From a bacterium (GTDB taxonomy: Bacteria > Krumholzibacteriota > Krumholzibacteriia > Krumholzibacteriales > WJIX01): a stretch of DNA of 14,869 bases. Location of the stretch: contig JAGHBT010000071.1 of assembly GCA_021160845.1 (NCBI GenBank), positions 1 to 14,869 of the forward strand, in the 5' to 3' direction. How positions within the stretch are numbered: the first letter of the stretch is position 1; every line of letters begins with the position of its first letter. Shown here in pieces: positions 6,308 through 13,766 of this stretch. A model generated the notes under the pieces. The model searched no databases and was not told the origin of the DNA. It was given only the letters and a program-made list of their open reading frames with translations. The position numbers were made by a program, and so were the translations under genes.

Positions 6308-9300
6308 TATACTACATTCTTTGATAAAAATCAAGATCATCCCAGCGGGATTGAAGCCATGGGGATTAAACTAGCTTCACCGGAAGCTATCCGTTCGTGG
6401 AGTTATGGGGAAGTCCTAAAACCTGAGACCATTAATTACCGTTCTTTCAAACCGGAAAAAGATGGACTTTTCTGTGAAAGAATATTTGGGCCTGTAAAGG
6501 ATTGGGAATGCGCCTGTGGCAAGTATAAACGGATCCGTTACAGGGGGGTAATTTGTGACAGATGTGGCGTTGAGGTTACTCATTCGAAAGTACGGAGAGA
6601 GCGGATGGGGCATATCGACCTGGCTGTGCCGGTTGCTCATATATGGTTTCTAAAGGGTATCCCCAGCCGTATCGGATATATGCTGGACATTTCTATTCGG
6701 AACCTTGAGAGGATACTCTATTACGAATCTCGGGTTGTCATAGATCCAGGGGAATCGGGGTTAAAGTATAAGGAGCTTATAGATGATGAAACCTATTTTG
6801 AACTTGTTGAGAAAGAGGTTGAATTTAAAGCAAAGATGGGTGGAGGGGCGGTTCGGGAACTCCTGGCGCAGGTAAATGTTGAGGAAGAAGCTGTCAATCT
6901 CAGAGCGCAGGCTAAAGTTGAGACCTCTTTGCAGCGCAAGAAAAAAGTACTCAAGCGTCTGAGGGTGATGGATGCTTTTCTCGGTAGTCCCAACAAAGCT
7001 GAGTGGATGGTACTTGAAACAGTTCCCGTACTTCCACCGGATTTGCGCCCGCTCGTTCCTCTGGAAGGCGGCAGGTTCGCTACATCTGATTTGAACGATT
7101 TGTACAGAAGGGTTATTAATCGCAATAATAGATTAAAAAAACTTATAGAGATACGAGCTCCCGAAGTAATATTGAGGAATGAAAAGAGGATGCTTCAGGA
7201 AGCGGTTGACGCTTTGTTTGATAACGGAAGACGCTCTCGTCCGGTTAGGGGACATGGTAACAGGCCTCTTAAGAGTTTGAGTGATATGCTTAAAGGAAAG
7301 AAAGGCCGGTTTCGCCAAAATCTTCTGGGGAAACGCGTGGATTATTCCGGCCGATCTGTGATTGTAGTAGGCCCGGAACTTGAAATGCATCAATGCGGTC
7401 TTCCAAAGTCAATGGCTCTGGAATTATTTAAGCCTTTCATTATACGTAAGCTTGAAGAAAAAGGGTATGTTCAGACTGTAAAGAGCGCTAAAAAACTTGT
7501 AGAGCGTGAAAGGCCGGAGGTCTGGGACATCCTTGAAGAAATAATAAAGGACCATCCTGTTTTGCTTAACAGAGCTCCGACTCTGCATAAATTGGGAGTT
7601 CAGGGATTTCATCCGATACTCATCGAGGGAAAAGCTATACAGATTCATCCTCTTGTGTGCGCTGCTTTTAACGCGGATTTTGATGGTGACCAAATGGCTG
7701 TTCATGTGCCTCTTTCGCTTGAGGCACAGCTGGAAGCGCGGACATTGATGTTGTCGGCGAATAATATTATGTCTCCCGCTAATGGGGCGGCGTTAGCCAC
7801 GCCTTCACAGGATATGGTTCTAGGAATATACTATCTTTCAGTTATAAGAGAGGGGAGCGAGGGTGAGGGAAAGATTTTTTACTCTCCACAGGAAGCGATG
7901 ATGGCGAGAGAGAGTGGGGTTATCAATCTCCACGCCCTTATTAAAGTGCGGATGAATGGGGAGTTGCTGGAGACAACTGTCGGTAGGCTGATTTTTAACA
8001 GTGTAGTTCCTGATGGACTTGGGTTTGTTAATGAGATTCTCGATAAATCCACTTTGAATAACCTGGTTTACCAATGTTATAAGAAACTTGGTAATTATGC
8101 GACGGTTCAATTCCTTGAAAGGCTGAAAAAGACTGGATTTAAATTTGCCACAATAGCCGGTATTACATTTGGAGTTGATGATATTGTTGTTCCCCAAGAG
8201 AAAGCTGATATGATCCAAAAGGCTGAAAAGCGAGTTGCCGGGGTTCTAAAACAATATGCAAAGGGTGTTATTACAGATGGCGAACGATACAACAAGGTGA
8301 TTGATATTTGGACTCATACAACCAACGATGTAGCTGACGCGATGGATGACGCGTTGTGTGATGATAGAAATGGGTTTAATCCTATTTACATGATGGCAAG
8401 TTCAGGGTCGAGGGGGAGTAGAGATCAGATACGTCAGCTTGCCGGAATGCGTGGGTTAATGGCTAAACCTCAGAAGACAATTACCGGGGGAATAGGCGAG
8501 ATTATCGAAATGCCGATTACTGCAAACTTTAAAGAAGGATTGTCGGTGTTGCAGTACTTTATTTCCACACACGGCGCTCGAAAAGGTTTAGCTGACACTG
8601 CTCTTAAAACAGCAGATGCCGGTTACTTAACGAGACGACTGGTCGATGTTGCTCAGGACGTAATTACAACAGTACACGACTGCGGAACGATTAGGGGTAT
8701 CGATGTGACCGCGCTAAAAGAAGGTGAAGAAGTTATTGAATCTCTTAGCGATCGAATTCTGGGACGTGTAGTAATAGATGATGTTGTAGATCCTCATACT
8801 GGAGAGGTCTTGGCGGAAGCTAATAGTCTCATAGATGAAAATACAGCGGAAGAGATTGAAGAACACGGTGTAGAAACTGTCAAAATACGATCTGTATTGA
8901 CATGCGAAGCCGAAAGAGGAGTTTGTGCTCTCTGCTATGGAAGTAATATTGCTGATGGTAAAATGGTGAATCTTGGTGAGGCAGTTGGTGTTGTTGCTGC
9001 GCAGAGTATAGGAGAACCTGGAACTCAGCTCACTTTAAGAACATTCCATGTGGGAGGAACCGCAAGTAGAATTGCTGAAAATACGCAAAAATTATGTTCA
9101 CATGAAGGGATTGTAGAGTTTAAAAGAATTAAATCGGTTAAGGACCGTAACAAGGAAACAATGGTGATCGGCCGCAAGGGCGAATTAATTATATTGAGCA
9201 AGAATAGGGATAGAACAAGAGAGCGTTTTGGAGTGCCCTATGGAGCCACACTGATAGTTAATGAAGGTGATGTAGTGAAAAAGGGTCAAATTGCTTATGA

Positions 9301-10411
9301 ATGGGATCCTTATTCAGACTTCATTATCTCGCAACAAGGCGGGAAATTGCGATTTAAAGGTATTGTTGAGGGTGTAACTCTGAATGAAAAACTCGATGAT
9401 AAAACAAGTTTAAGACAGAGAATAATAGAGGATGATCGTGATAAAAAGCTACATCCCCACATTGAAATGCTTGACAAAAAAGATGCTATAATTGGCGATT
9501 TTATTATTCCTACCGGCGCAAGATTGGTTGTGCACGATGCTGATGACGTATTGCCGGGAGATGTAATATGCCGGATACCTAAGGACATAACTAAAACGCA
9601 TGATATTACAGGAGGCCTGCCGAGAGTTGCTCAGCTTTTTGAGGTGCGTAGGCCCAAAACAGCAGCGGTTGTTTCAGAGATAGATGGAACTGTAAAGTTT
9701 GGATCCGTATCGAAGGGTATGCGTAAGATTATTGTAGAGAATGAAAACGGTGATAAAAGGACTTACTCGGTTCCTCAGGGTAAGCATTTAAGGGTTTATG
9801 ATGATGACAGGATTGAAGCTGGAGATAATCTTACAGAGGGGCCTGTTGACCCCTTCGATATTTTGAATATCAAGGGTGTGAACGCCGTACAAGAGTATCT
9901 CGTTAATGAAATACAGGAAGTTTACAGGCTGCAGGGCGTTCATATAAATGACAAGCATATTGAGGTCATTGTGGGACAGATGCTTCAAAAGGTTCTTGTT
10001 GAAGATCCTGGCTCTACTAGTTTTCTCGAAGGCGATGTTGTAAGCAAGAAGCTATTTAAAAAAGAAAACGAGAAGATTATTAGAGAAAAAGGATCGCCCG
10101 CGACCTTTAAGCCCCTTTTGCTTGGGGTAACAAAGGCTTCTTTGAGCACAGACAGCTATATTTCAGCCGCAAGTTTTCAAGAAACAACGAGGGTTCTTAC
10201 CGATGCCGCGACACAAGGCAAGGTTGACAGGTTGTATGGTCTAAAGGAAAATGTTGTAATGGGTCATTTGATACCTGCCGGAACAGGTATGCGGAAATAT
10301 AGGAATATGGAACTTGTGCATGACGTGACCGAGCAAGAAGTTATGGAGAGGGAATTTACGGACGAGGAATTGTCCGAAATGATTAATGAAATGAAGGAGG
10401 GGGCTTCTTAA
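6305..10411 (+). CDS. rpoC: DNA-directed RNA polymerase subunit beta'
   Basis: RpoC is the second large catalytic subunit and pairs with RpoB. The product is 1368 aa (E. coli 1407). The N-terminal zinc-binding domain has C69, C71, C84 and C87. The absolutely conserved NADFDGD motif is at 456-462, with D458, D460 and D462 holding the catalytic magnesium. The bridge-helix region follows PITANFKEGLSVLQYF. The second zinc site is complete (C793, C867, C874, C877). After the trigger-loop motif FHVGGTA (914-920) comes an insert of about 180 residues before ITGGLPRV (about 1101-1108), comparable to the SI3-type domain of Gram-negative bacteria. Translation starts at TTG. The last codons are 155 nt from rpsL, and the only terminator-like hairpin in that gap lies beyond a promoter. 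Confidence 0.99.
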   Translation: MYTTFFDKNQDHPSGIEAMGIKLASPEAIRSWSYGEVLKPETINYRSFKPEKDGLFCERIFGPVKDWECACGKYKRIRYRGVICDRCGVEVTHSKVRRERMGHIDLAVPVAHIWFLKGIPSRIGYMLDISIRNLERILYYESRVVIDPGESGLKYKELIDDETYFELVEKEVEFKAKMGGGAVRELLAQVNVEEEAVNLRAQAKVETSLQRKKKVLKRLRVMDAFLGSPNKAEWMVLETVPVLPPDLRPLVPLEGGRFATSDLNDLYRRVINRNNRLKKLIEIRAPEVILRNEKRMLQEAVDALFDNGRRSRPVRGHGNRPLKSLSDMLKGKKGRFRQNLLGKRVDYSGRSVIVVGPELEMHQCGLPKSMALELFKPFIIRKLEEKGYVQTVKSAKKLVERERPEVWDILEEIIKDHPVLLNRAPTLHKLGVQGFHPILIEGKAIQIHPLVCAAFNADFDGDQMAVHVPLSLEAQLEARTLMLSANNIMSPANGAALATPSQDMVLGIYYLSVIREGSEGEGKIFYSPQEAMMARESGVINLHALIKVRMNGELLETTVGRLIFNSVVPDGLGFVNEILDKSTLNNLVYQCYKKLGNYATVQFLERLKKTGFKFATIAGITFGVDDIVVPQEKADMIQKAEKRVAGVLKQYAKGVITDGERYNKVIDIWTHTTNDVADAMDDALCDDRNGFNPIYMMASSGSRGSRDQIRQLAGMRGLMAKPQKTITGGIGEIIEMPITANFKEGLSVLQYFISTHGARKGLADTALKTADAGYLTRRLVDVAQDVITTVHDCGTIRGIDVTALKEGEEVIESLSDRILGRVVIDDVVDPHTGEVLAEANSLIDENTAEEIEEHGVETVKIRSVLTCEAERGVCALCYGSNIADGKMVNLGEAVGVVAAQSIGEPGTQLTLRTFHVGGTASRIAENTQKLCSHEGIVEFKRIKSVKDRNKETMVIGRKGELIILSKNRDRTRERFGVPYGATLIVNEGDVVKKGQIAYEWDPYSDFIISQQGGKLRFKGIVEGVTLNEKLDDKTSLRQRIIEDDRDKKLHPHIEMLDKKDAIIGDFIIPTGARLVVHDADDVLPGDVICRIPKDITKTHDITGGLPRVAQLFEVRRPKTAAVVSEIDGTVKFGSVSKGMRKIIVENENGDKRTYSVPQGKHLRVYDDDRIEAGDNLTEGPVDPFDILNIKGVNAVQEYLVNEIQEVYRLQGVHINDKHIEVIVGQMLQKVLVEDPGSTSFLEGDVVSKKLFKKENEKIIREKGSPATFKPLLLGVTKASLSTDSYISAASFQETTRVLTDAATQGKVDRLYGLKENVVMGHLIPAGTGMRKYRNMELVHDVTEQEVMEREFTDEELSEMINEMKEGAS

Positions 10412-10455
10412 AATAGCAAGTAATAATTATTCCTTCTGAATAGGGGTTGTTTATT

Positions 10456-10467
10456 GCAATTAATTGC
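10456..10467. promoter_or_regulatory. 12-bp perfect palindrome abutting the str-operon -35 box
   Basis: GCAATTAATTGC reads identically on both strands and ends exactly where the TTGACA box begins (10468). Its position fits an operator, and being AT-rich it also overlaps where an UP element would bind the alpha-subunit C-terminal domain. A 10-bp AT palindrome, AATAATTATT, lies further upstream at 10422-10431. No cognate regulator can be named, and AT-rich palindromes also arise by chance. Confidence 0.4.
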
Positions 10468-10496
10468 TTGACAAGAGGTTTGCTAATTGGTAGATT
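10468..10496 (+). promoter_or_regulatory. sigma70-type promoter for the str operon (rpsL-rpsG-fusA-tuf)
   Basis: A perfect TTGACA -35 box at 10468-10473 is followed by a 17-nt spacer and a TAGATT -10 box at 10491-10496 (four of six consensus positions, including the key A2 and T6). The sequence upstream of the -35 box is AT-rich, as in UP elements. Transcription would start near 10503 and give a leader of about 64 nt before the rpsL GTG. The element lies in the longest spacer of the first two thirds of the window, between two functional gene groups. Confidence 0.72.
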
Positions 10497-10505
10497 TACT
10501 CCCCT

Positions 10506-10531
10506 GCATCCTGTTGGTTGTTTTAGGATGC
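10506..10531 (+). promoter_or_regulatory. Stem-loop at the predicted 5' end of the rpsL mRNA
   Basis: GCATCCT (10506-10512) and AGGATGC (10525-10531) form a perfect 7-bp stem around a 12-nt loop. It sits a few bases after the predicted start site of the str promoter, so it would be a 5'-terminal hairpin, a structure known to protect mRNAs from 5'-end-dependent decay. It is followed by TTGATTTGT, a broken T-rich stretch, so it might also serve as a weak terminator for rpoBC read-through or as an attenuator. The sequence does not decide between these. Confidence 0.5.
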
Positions 10532-10566
10532 TTGATTTGTAATTGATTGAATTAGAGAGGTGTTAA

Positions 10567-10941
10567 GTGCCGACAATTAATCAGCTTGTGAGGAAAGGCA
10601 GAAAGAGAATTAAGAAGAAAACGGGTGCCCGCGCGTTGCAGGCGTGTCCCCAGAAAAGGGGTGTGTGTACGCGTGTCTATACTTCGACACCCAAAAAGCC
10701 TAATTCCGCGATAAGAAAAGTCGCAAGGGTGAGGTTAACAAACGGCATTGAAATTACCGCTTATATACCGGGCGAGGGGCACAATTTACAGGAGCATTCC
10801 ATTGTGCTTGTTCGTGGAGGGCGTGTAAAGGATTTACCAGGAGTCCGTTATCATATTGTAAGAGGAACCCTTGACGCCGAGGGAGTTGAAGGCAGGAAAG
10901 TGAGCCGTTCAAAATATGGCGTCAGAAGGCCAAAGAGCTAG
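10567..10941 (+). CDS. rpsL: Small ribosomal subunit protein uS12 (S12)
   Basis: S12 sits at the decoding centre and controls accuracy of tRNA selection. The protein is 124 aa, the usual length. It has the canonical ACPQKRGVCTRVYT block (about residues 26-39), TPKKPNSA (41-48) and GGRVKDLPGVRYH (84-96). K43 and K88, the classic streptomycin-resistance positions, are wild type. D89 is the aspartate that RimO methylthiolates in other bacteria. The start is GTG at 10567, six bases after GAGAGG at 10555-10560, and the reading MPTINQLVRK matches the family exactly. It is the first gene after the str promoter, and rpsG follows after 29 nt. Confidence 0.98.
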   Translation: MPTINQLVRKGRKRIKKKTGARALQACPQKRGVCTRVYTSTPKKPNSAIRKVARVRLTNGIEITAYIPGEGHNLQEHSIVLVRGGRVKDLPGVRYHIVRGTLDAEGVEGRKVSRSKYGVRRPKS

Positions 10942-10970
10942 GGTGTTGCAGGGTAAAGGAGAAGGAACAG

Positions 10971-11441
10971 ATGCCCCGTAAAGGCAAAGTAGCAAAGAGG
11001 AAAATTCAGCCTGACGAAAAAAATCATGATATCGTATTGGCTAAGTTCATAAATTATGTTATGCTTGACGGGAAAAAAAGCGCGGCTGAAAAAGCTGTTT
11101 ATGGAGCTCTGGAAATTATTGAGTCAAAAATCGGTAAAGATGGGTTGGAAGTTTTCAAAAAGGCTTTAGATAATGTAAAACCGATGCTTGAAGTTAAGTC
11201 AAGGCGTGTTGGTGGAGCCACATATCAGGTTCCTGTTGAGGTTAGCCCTGACAGAAAACTGGCTCTTGCAATGCGTTGGATTATCGGATTTGCTAGAGAC
11301 AGGTCCGATCATACGATGGCCGACAAGTTGGCGTCAGAGCTTATTCTTGATTTTAACAAGGAAGGTCCTGCCGTTAAAAAGCGCAATGATACTCATCGGA
11401 TGGCAGAAGCTAACAAAGCATTTGCGCACTATAAGTGGTAA
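10971..11441 (+). CDS. rpsG: Small ribosomal subunit protein uS7 (S7)
   Basis: S7 nucleates assembly of the 30S head by binding the 3' domain of 16S rRNA and contacts E-site tRNA and mRNA. The 156-aa product starts MPRKGKVAKRKI and ends RMAEANKAFAHYKW, both typical, and contains VGGATYQVPVEV near residue 81. The ATG has AAGGAG at 10956-10961, nine bases upstream. In E. coli S7 represses the str operon by binding the S12-S7 spacer. Here that spacer is only 29 nt with no obvious hairpin, while the following S7-EF-G spacer is 230 nt and structured, so any S7 feedback site may lie in a different place. Confidence 0.98.
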   Translation: MPRKGKVAKRKIQPDEKNHDIVLAKFINYVMLDGKKSAAEKAVYGALEIIESKIGKDGLEVFKKALDNVKPMLEVKSRRVGGATYQVPVEVSPDRKLALAMRWIIGFARDRSDHTMADKLASELILDFNKEGPAVKKRNDTHRMAEANKAFAHYKW

Positions 11442-11539
11442 GATGCCCGGGGCTGTGTTTATGACCGGATAGTAATAAATGTTTTTAGGGTTGTTGGGTG
11501 GAGTCCATGATGGTGTCCGAATGTTTGGACGGATGTCGA

Positions 11540-11568
11540 TGGAGATAGGGAATAAATAAATGTATAGA
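11540..11568 (+). promoter_or_regulatory. Possible weak internal promoter in the rpsG-fusA spacer
   Basis: TGGAGA at 11540-11545 (four of six matches to the -35 consensus), a 17-nt AT-rich spacer and TATAGA at 11563-11568 (four of six to the -10) would start transcription near 11575. The transcript would carry the downstream hairpin in a leader of about 97 nt before fusA. Elements of this quality occur by chance in AT-rich spacers, so this is only a candidate. Confidence 0.25.
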
Positions 11569-11606
11569 TTGCTAGTTTTTTGTAGCACTATCAGAAATCT
11601 AGGGAT

Positions 11607-11644
11607 TACCTAACCCCCCGGCTTTTCCGGTTGCGGGGTTGGTA
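11607..11644 (+). promoter_or_regulatory. Long GC-rich hairpin in the fusA leader
   Basis: The segment folds into a nested stem. TACC (11607-11610) pairs with GGTA (11641-11644), AACCCC (11612-11617) with GGGGTT (11635-11640), and CCGG (11618-11621) with CCGG (11627-11630), closing a 5-nt CTTTT loop. That makes 14 base pairs, interrupted by one bulged T on the 5' side and a 4-nt TTGC bulge on the 3' side. No U-run follows directly, so it is not a simple terminator. It ends 11 nt before the fusA ribosome-binding site. It is the strongest secondary structure I found in the window's non-coding DNA. Confidence 0.7.
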
Positions 11645-11655
11645 GCCTCGATGCT

Positions 11656-11674
11656 GGAGAGGTTCTTTTTTTTG
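11656..11674 (+). promoter_or_regulatory. fusA ribosome-binding site, T8 run and TTG start
   Basis: GGAGAGG at 11656-11662 is followed nine bases later by TTG at 11672-11674. A run of eight T (11666-11673) leads into the start codon, and six A follow it. The in-frame ATG at 11651 lies before and against the ribosome-binding site, so it cannot use it. CCTC at 11646-11649 could pair with GAGG at 11659-11662 and hide the site. Confidence 0.75.
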
Positions 11675-13750
11675 AAAAAATATTCTCTTAATAAAACGCG
11701 AAATATAGGATTAGCGGCGCATATAGATGCTGGTAAGACAACGGTTACTGAACGAATGTTGTATTACACAGGGAAAGTAACACGTATGGGTGAAGTGCAT
11801 CAGGGAAACGCAGTAATGGATTGGATGGATCAGGAAAAAGAGAGGGGTATAACAATTACCTCTGCCGCTACTACGTGTTTCTGGAATGATAATAGGGTAA
11901 ACATCATTGATACTCCCGGCCATGTTGATTTTACTGCTGAAGTCGAAAGGAGTTTTAGGGTCATTGACGGCTTGATAGTTCTTTTCTGTGCGGTCGGTGG
12001 CGTAGAACCCCAGTCCGAGACGATTTGGAGGCAGGCTAACAAATATAATATTCCGCGGATTGCCTTTATTAATAAGATGGATAGAGAAGGCGCGAGTTTT
12101 CAAAACACAATTGAAATGATGGAAAACAAGTTTGAGGTCGATATAGCCCCTGTAAATATTCCTATTCTTTCAGAAGAAGGATTTGAGGGACTGATCGATC
12201 TTATTAAGATGAAGGCATATTACTACGACAAGAGTAGCCTTGGCGCAAAGTATACGGAGGTGGAGATACCGGAAAGACTTGTTGTCGAATCTAGGCAGGC
12301 GCGTGAGAATCTACTGGTAAAATTGTCGGATTTCAGCGATGTTATTTTAGATCATGTTGTCAGCGGAGCGGTTGTTTCCGAAGAGGTGATAAAGGATACA
12401 TTACGAAAGGCTGTCCTTGATATTAAAGTTGTTCCTGTTTTCTGTGGGTCGGCCCTTAAAAATAAAGGGGTACAGTTGCTTCTAGATGCCGTAATTGATT
12501 ATTTGCCAAATCCGTTGGAAGTGCCGCCGGTTTCAGGTATAAACCCGTTTACAGGGAAAGAAGAAAGCAGGAAAGCGTCAGAGAAGGAGCCCTTCTCCGC
12601 AGTAGTTTTCAAAGTTATGCGGGATCCCTATGTTGGAAAGCTGCATTATATCAGAGTTTACAGTGGAACATTAAAAACTAGTACAACTGTTGTAAATGTC
12701 ACAAATAATAAGAAAGAACGATTTACGAGAGCTTTGATTATGCATGCTAACTCGCGGGAGGATGTGAAAGAACTTTCCGCGGGGGATATTGCCGCTGTAA
12801 TCGGATTAAAACATTCTTCCACGGGAGACGCGATATGTGATATGAAACATCCTATCAAAATGAAAATGATGAAATTTCCCAGGCCGGTCATATCTGTCGC
12901 GATTGAACCACAGGCTAAAGCTGAAGAAGAGAAGCTAGTGGAAGCTTTGAGGGTTCTTAGTGAGGAAGACCCGACATTTATGGTCAATATAGATGAAGAA
13001 ACAAGGCAGACAGTTATATCCGGAATGGGAGAGCTTCACCTTGAGGTGCTTGTTGAGCGTATGTTGAGGGAGTTCAAAGTTAAGGCGAATGTAGGGCGTC
13101 CCCAAGTAGCTTATCGTGAAACAATAACAAAAAATGTAAAAGCTGAAGGTAAATTTATCAAACAGAGTGGTGGGAGGGGACAGTACGGGCATGTTATTGT
13201 TGAAATTACTCCTGTTCCCGGTGAAGGATTCAAGTTTGTTAACAAGATTAGGGGTGGGGATGTGCCAAAAATTTTCATTCCCTATGTTGAGCAAGGTGCC
13301 AGAGAAGCGCTTAATGCCGGGCCGGTTAATGGCGCCCCTGTGATTGATGTTGAGGTTGCGCTGACAGGCGGTTCGTTTCATGAGGTTGATTCCTCAGACC
13401 TTGCCTTTCGTATAGCGGGCAGCAAAGCCGTCACTGAAGGAATTAGGAGAGCTGGGCCAGTCTTATTGGAACCGATAATGAAGATTGAAATTCTGCTCCC
13501 AATTGATTATGTTGGTGATGTAATAAAAGATATTACTATTCGCAGAGGTAAAATTGAAGGGATGTTTCACAAGAAGAGCGGGCAAGTGATTTCAGCAATA
13601 GCTCCACTTTCAGATATGTTTGGATATGCAACAGGCTTGAGATCCTTGACTCAGGGAAGAGCTGTTCATACAATGGAGTTTTCTCATTATGAGGTTGTTC
13701 CCGGGGATCTGATGATGCGGATCCAGGGCAGGATAAGAGGATTGGCATAG
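11672..13750 (+). CDS. fusA: Translation elongation factor G (EF-G)
   Basis: EF-G is the GTPase that drives tRNA-mRNA translocation and, with RRF, ribosome recycling. With the TTG start the protein is 692 aa, the usual length, and begins MKKYSLNKTRNIG like its relatives. Starting at the TTG at 11639 would add 11 atypical residues. GTPase motifs: P-loop AHIDAGKT (16-23), RGITIT (58-63), DTPGH (80-84, H84 catalytic), NKMD (134-137) and GSA (259-261). Domain IV is recognised by GGRGQYGHV and by the tip motif FHEVDSSD. Domain V has RRGKIEGM, but the preceding residues are DITI where NS or NA is usual. The tail after HYEVVP (GDLMMRIQGRIRGLA) also differs from the common endings. Codon usage is mixed, unlike tuf. 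tuf starts 16 nt downstream. Confidence 0.96.
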   Translation: MKKYSLNKTRNIGLAAHIDAGKTTVTERMLYYTGKVTRMGEVHQGNAVMDWMDQEKERGITITSAATTCFWNDNRVNIIDTPGHVDFTAEVERSFRVIDGLIVLFCAVGGVEPQSETIWRQANKYNIPRIAFINKMDREGASFQNTIEMMENKFEVDIAPVNIPILSEEGFEGLIDLIKMKAYYYDKSSLGAKYTEVEIPERLVVESRQARENLLVKLSDFSDVILDHVVSGAVVSEEVIKDTLRKAVLDIKVVPVFCGSALKNKGVQLLLDAVIDYLPNPLEVPPVSGINPFTGKEESRKASEKEPFSAVVFKVMRDPYVGKLHYIRVYSGTLKTSTTVVNVTNNKKERFTRALIMHANSREDVKELSAGDIAAVIGLKHSSTGDAICDMKHPIKMKMMKFPRPVISVAIEPQAKAEEEKLVEALRVLSEEDPTFMVNIDEETRQTVISGMGELHLEVLVERMLREFKVKANVGRPQVAYRETITKNVKAEGKFIKQSGGRGQYGHVIVEITPVPGEGFKFVNKIRGGDVPKIFIPYVEQGAREALNAGPVNGAPVIDVEVALTGGSFHEVDSSDLAFRIAGSKAVTEGIRRAGPVLLEPIMKIEILLPIDYVGDVIKDITIRRGKIEGMFHKKSGQVISAIAPLSDMFGYATGLRSLTQGRAVHTMEFSHYEVVPGDLMMRIQGRIRGLA

Positions 13751-13766
13751 TAAAGGAGAAATGATC

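Noticed and set aside
9471..9492. Consensus TTGACA and TATAAT inside rpoC
   Set aside because: The boxes are separated by only 10 nt, far too short for sigma70, and both lie in conserved coding sequence.
10224..10252. TTGACA with GAAAAT at 17-nt spacing near the end of rpoC
   Set aside because: The -10 lacks the initial T and the stretch encodes conserved RpoC residues (KVDRLYGLKENV), so codon constraint explains it.
11443..11548. Two tiny frames in the rpsG-fusA spacer (MPGAVFMTG at 11443-11472; MMVSECLDGCRWR at 11507-11548) considered as leader peptides
   Set aside because: Their ribosome-binding sites are absent or too close, they lack runs of a regulatory amino acid, and frames this short are expected by chance.
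11639..11671. Longer EF-G starting at the TTG at 11639 or the ATG at 11651
   Set aside because: Both precede or overlap the GGAGAGG site, the first lies inside the leader hairpin, and the extra residues do not match EF-G. The TTG at 11672 is correctly spaced and gives the family N-terminus.
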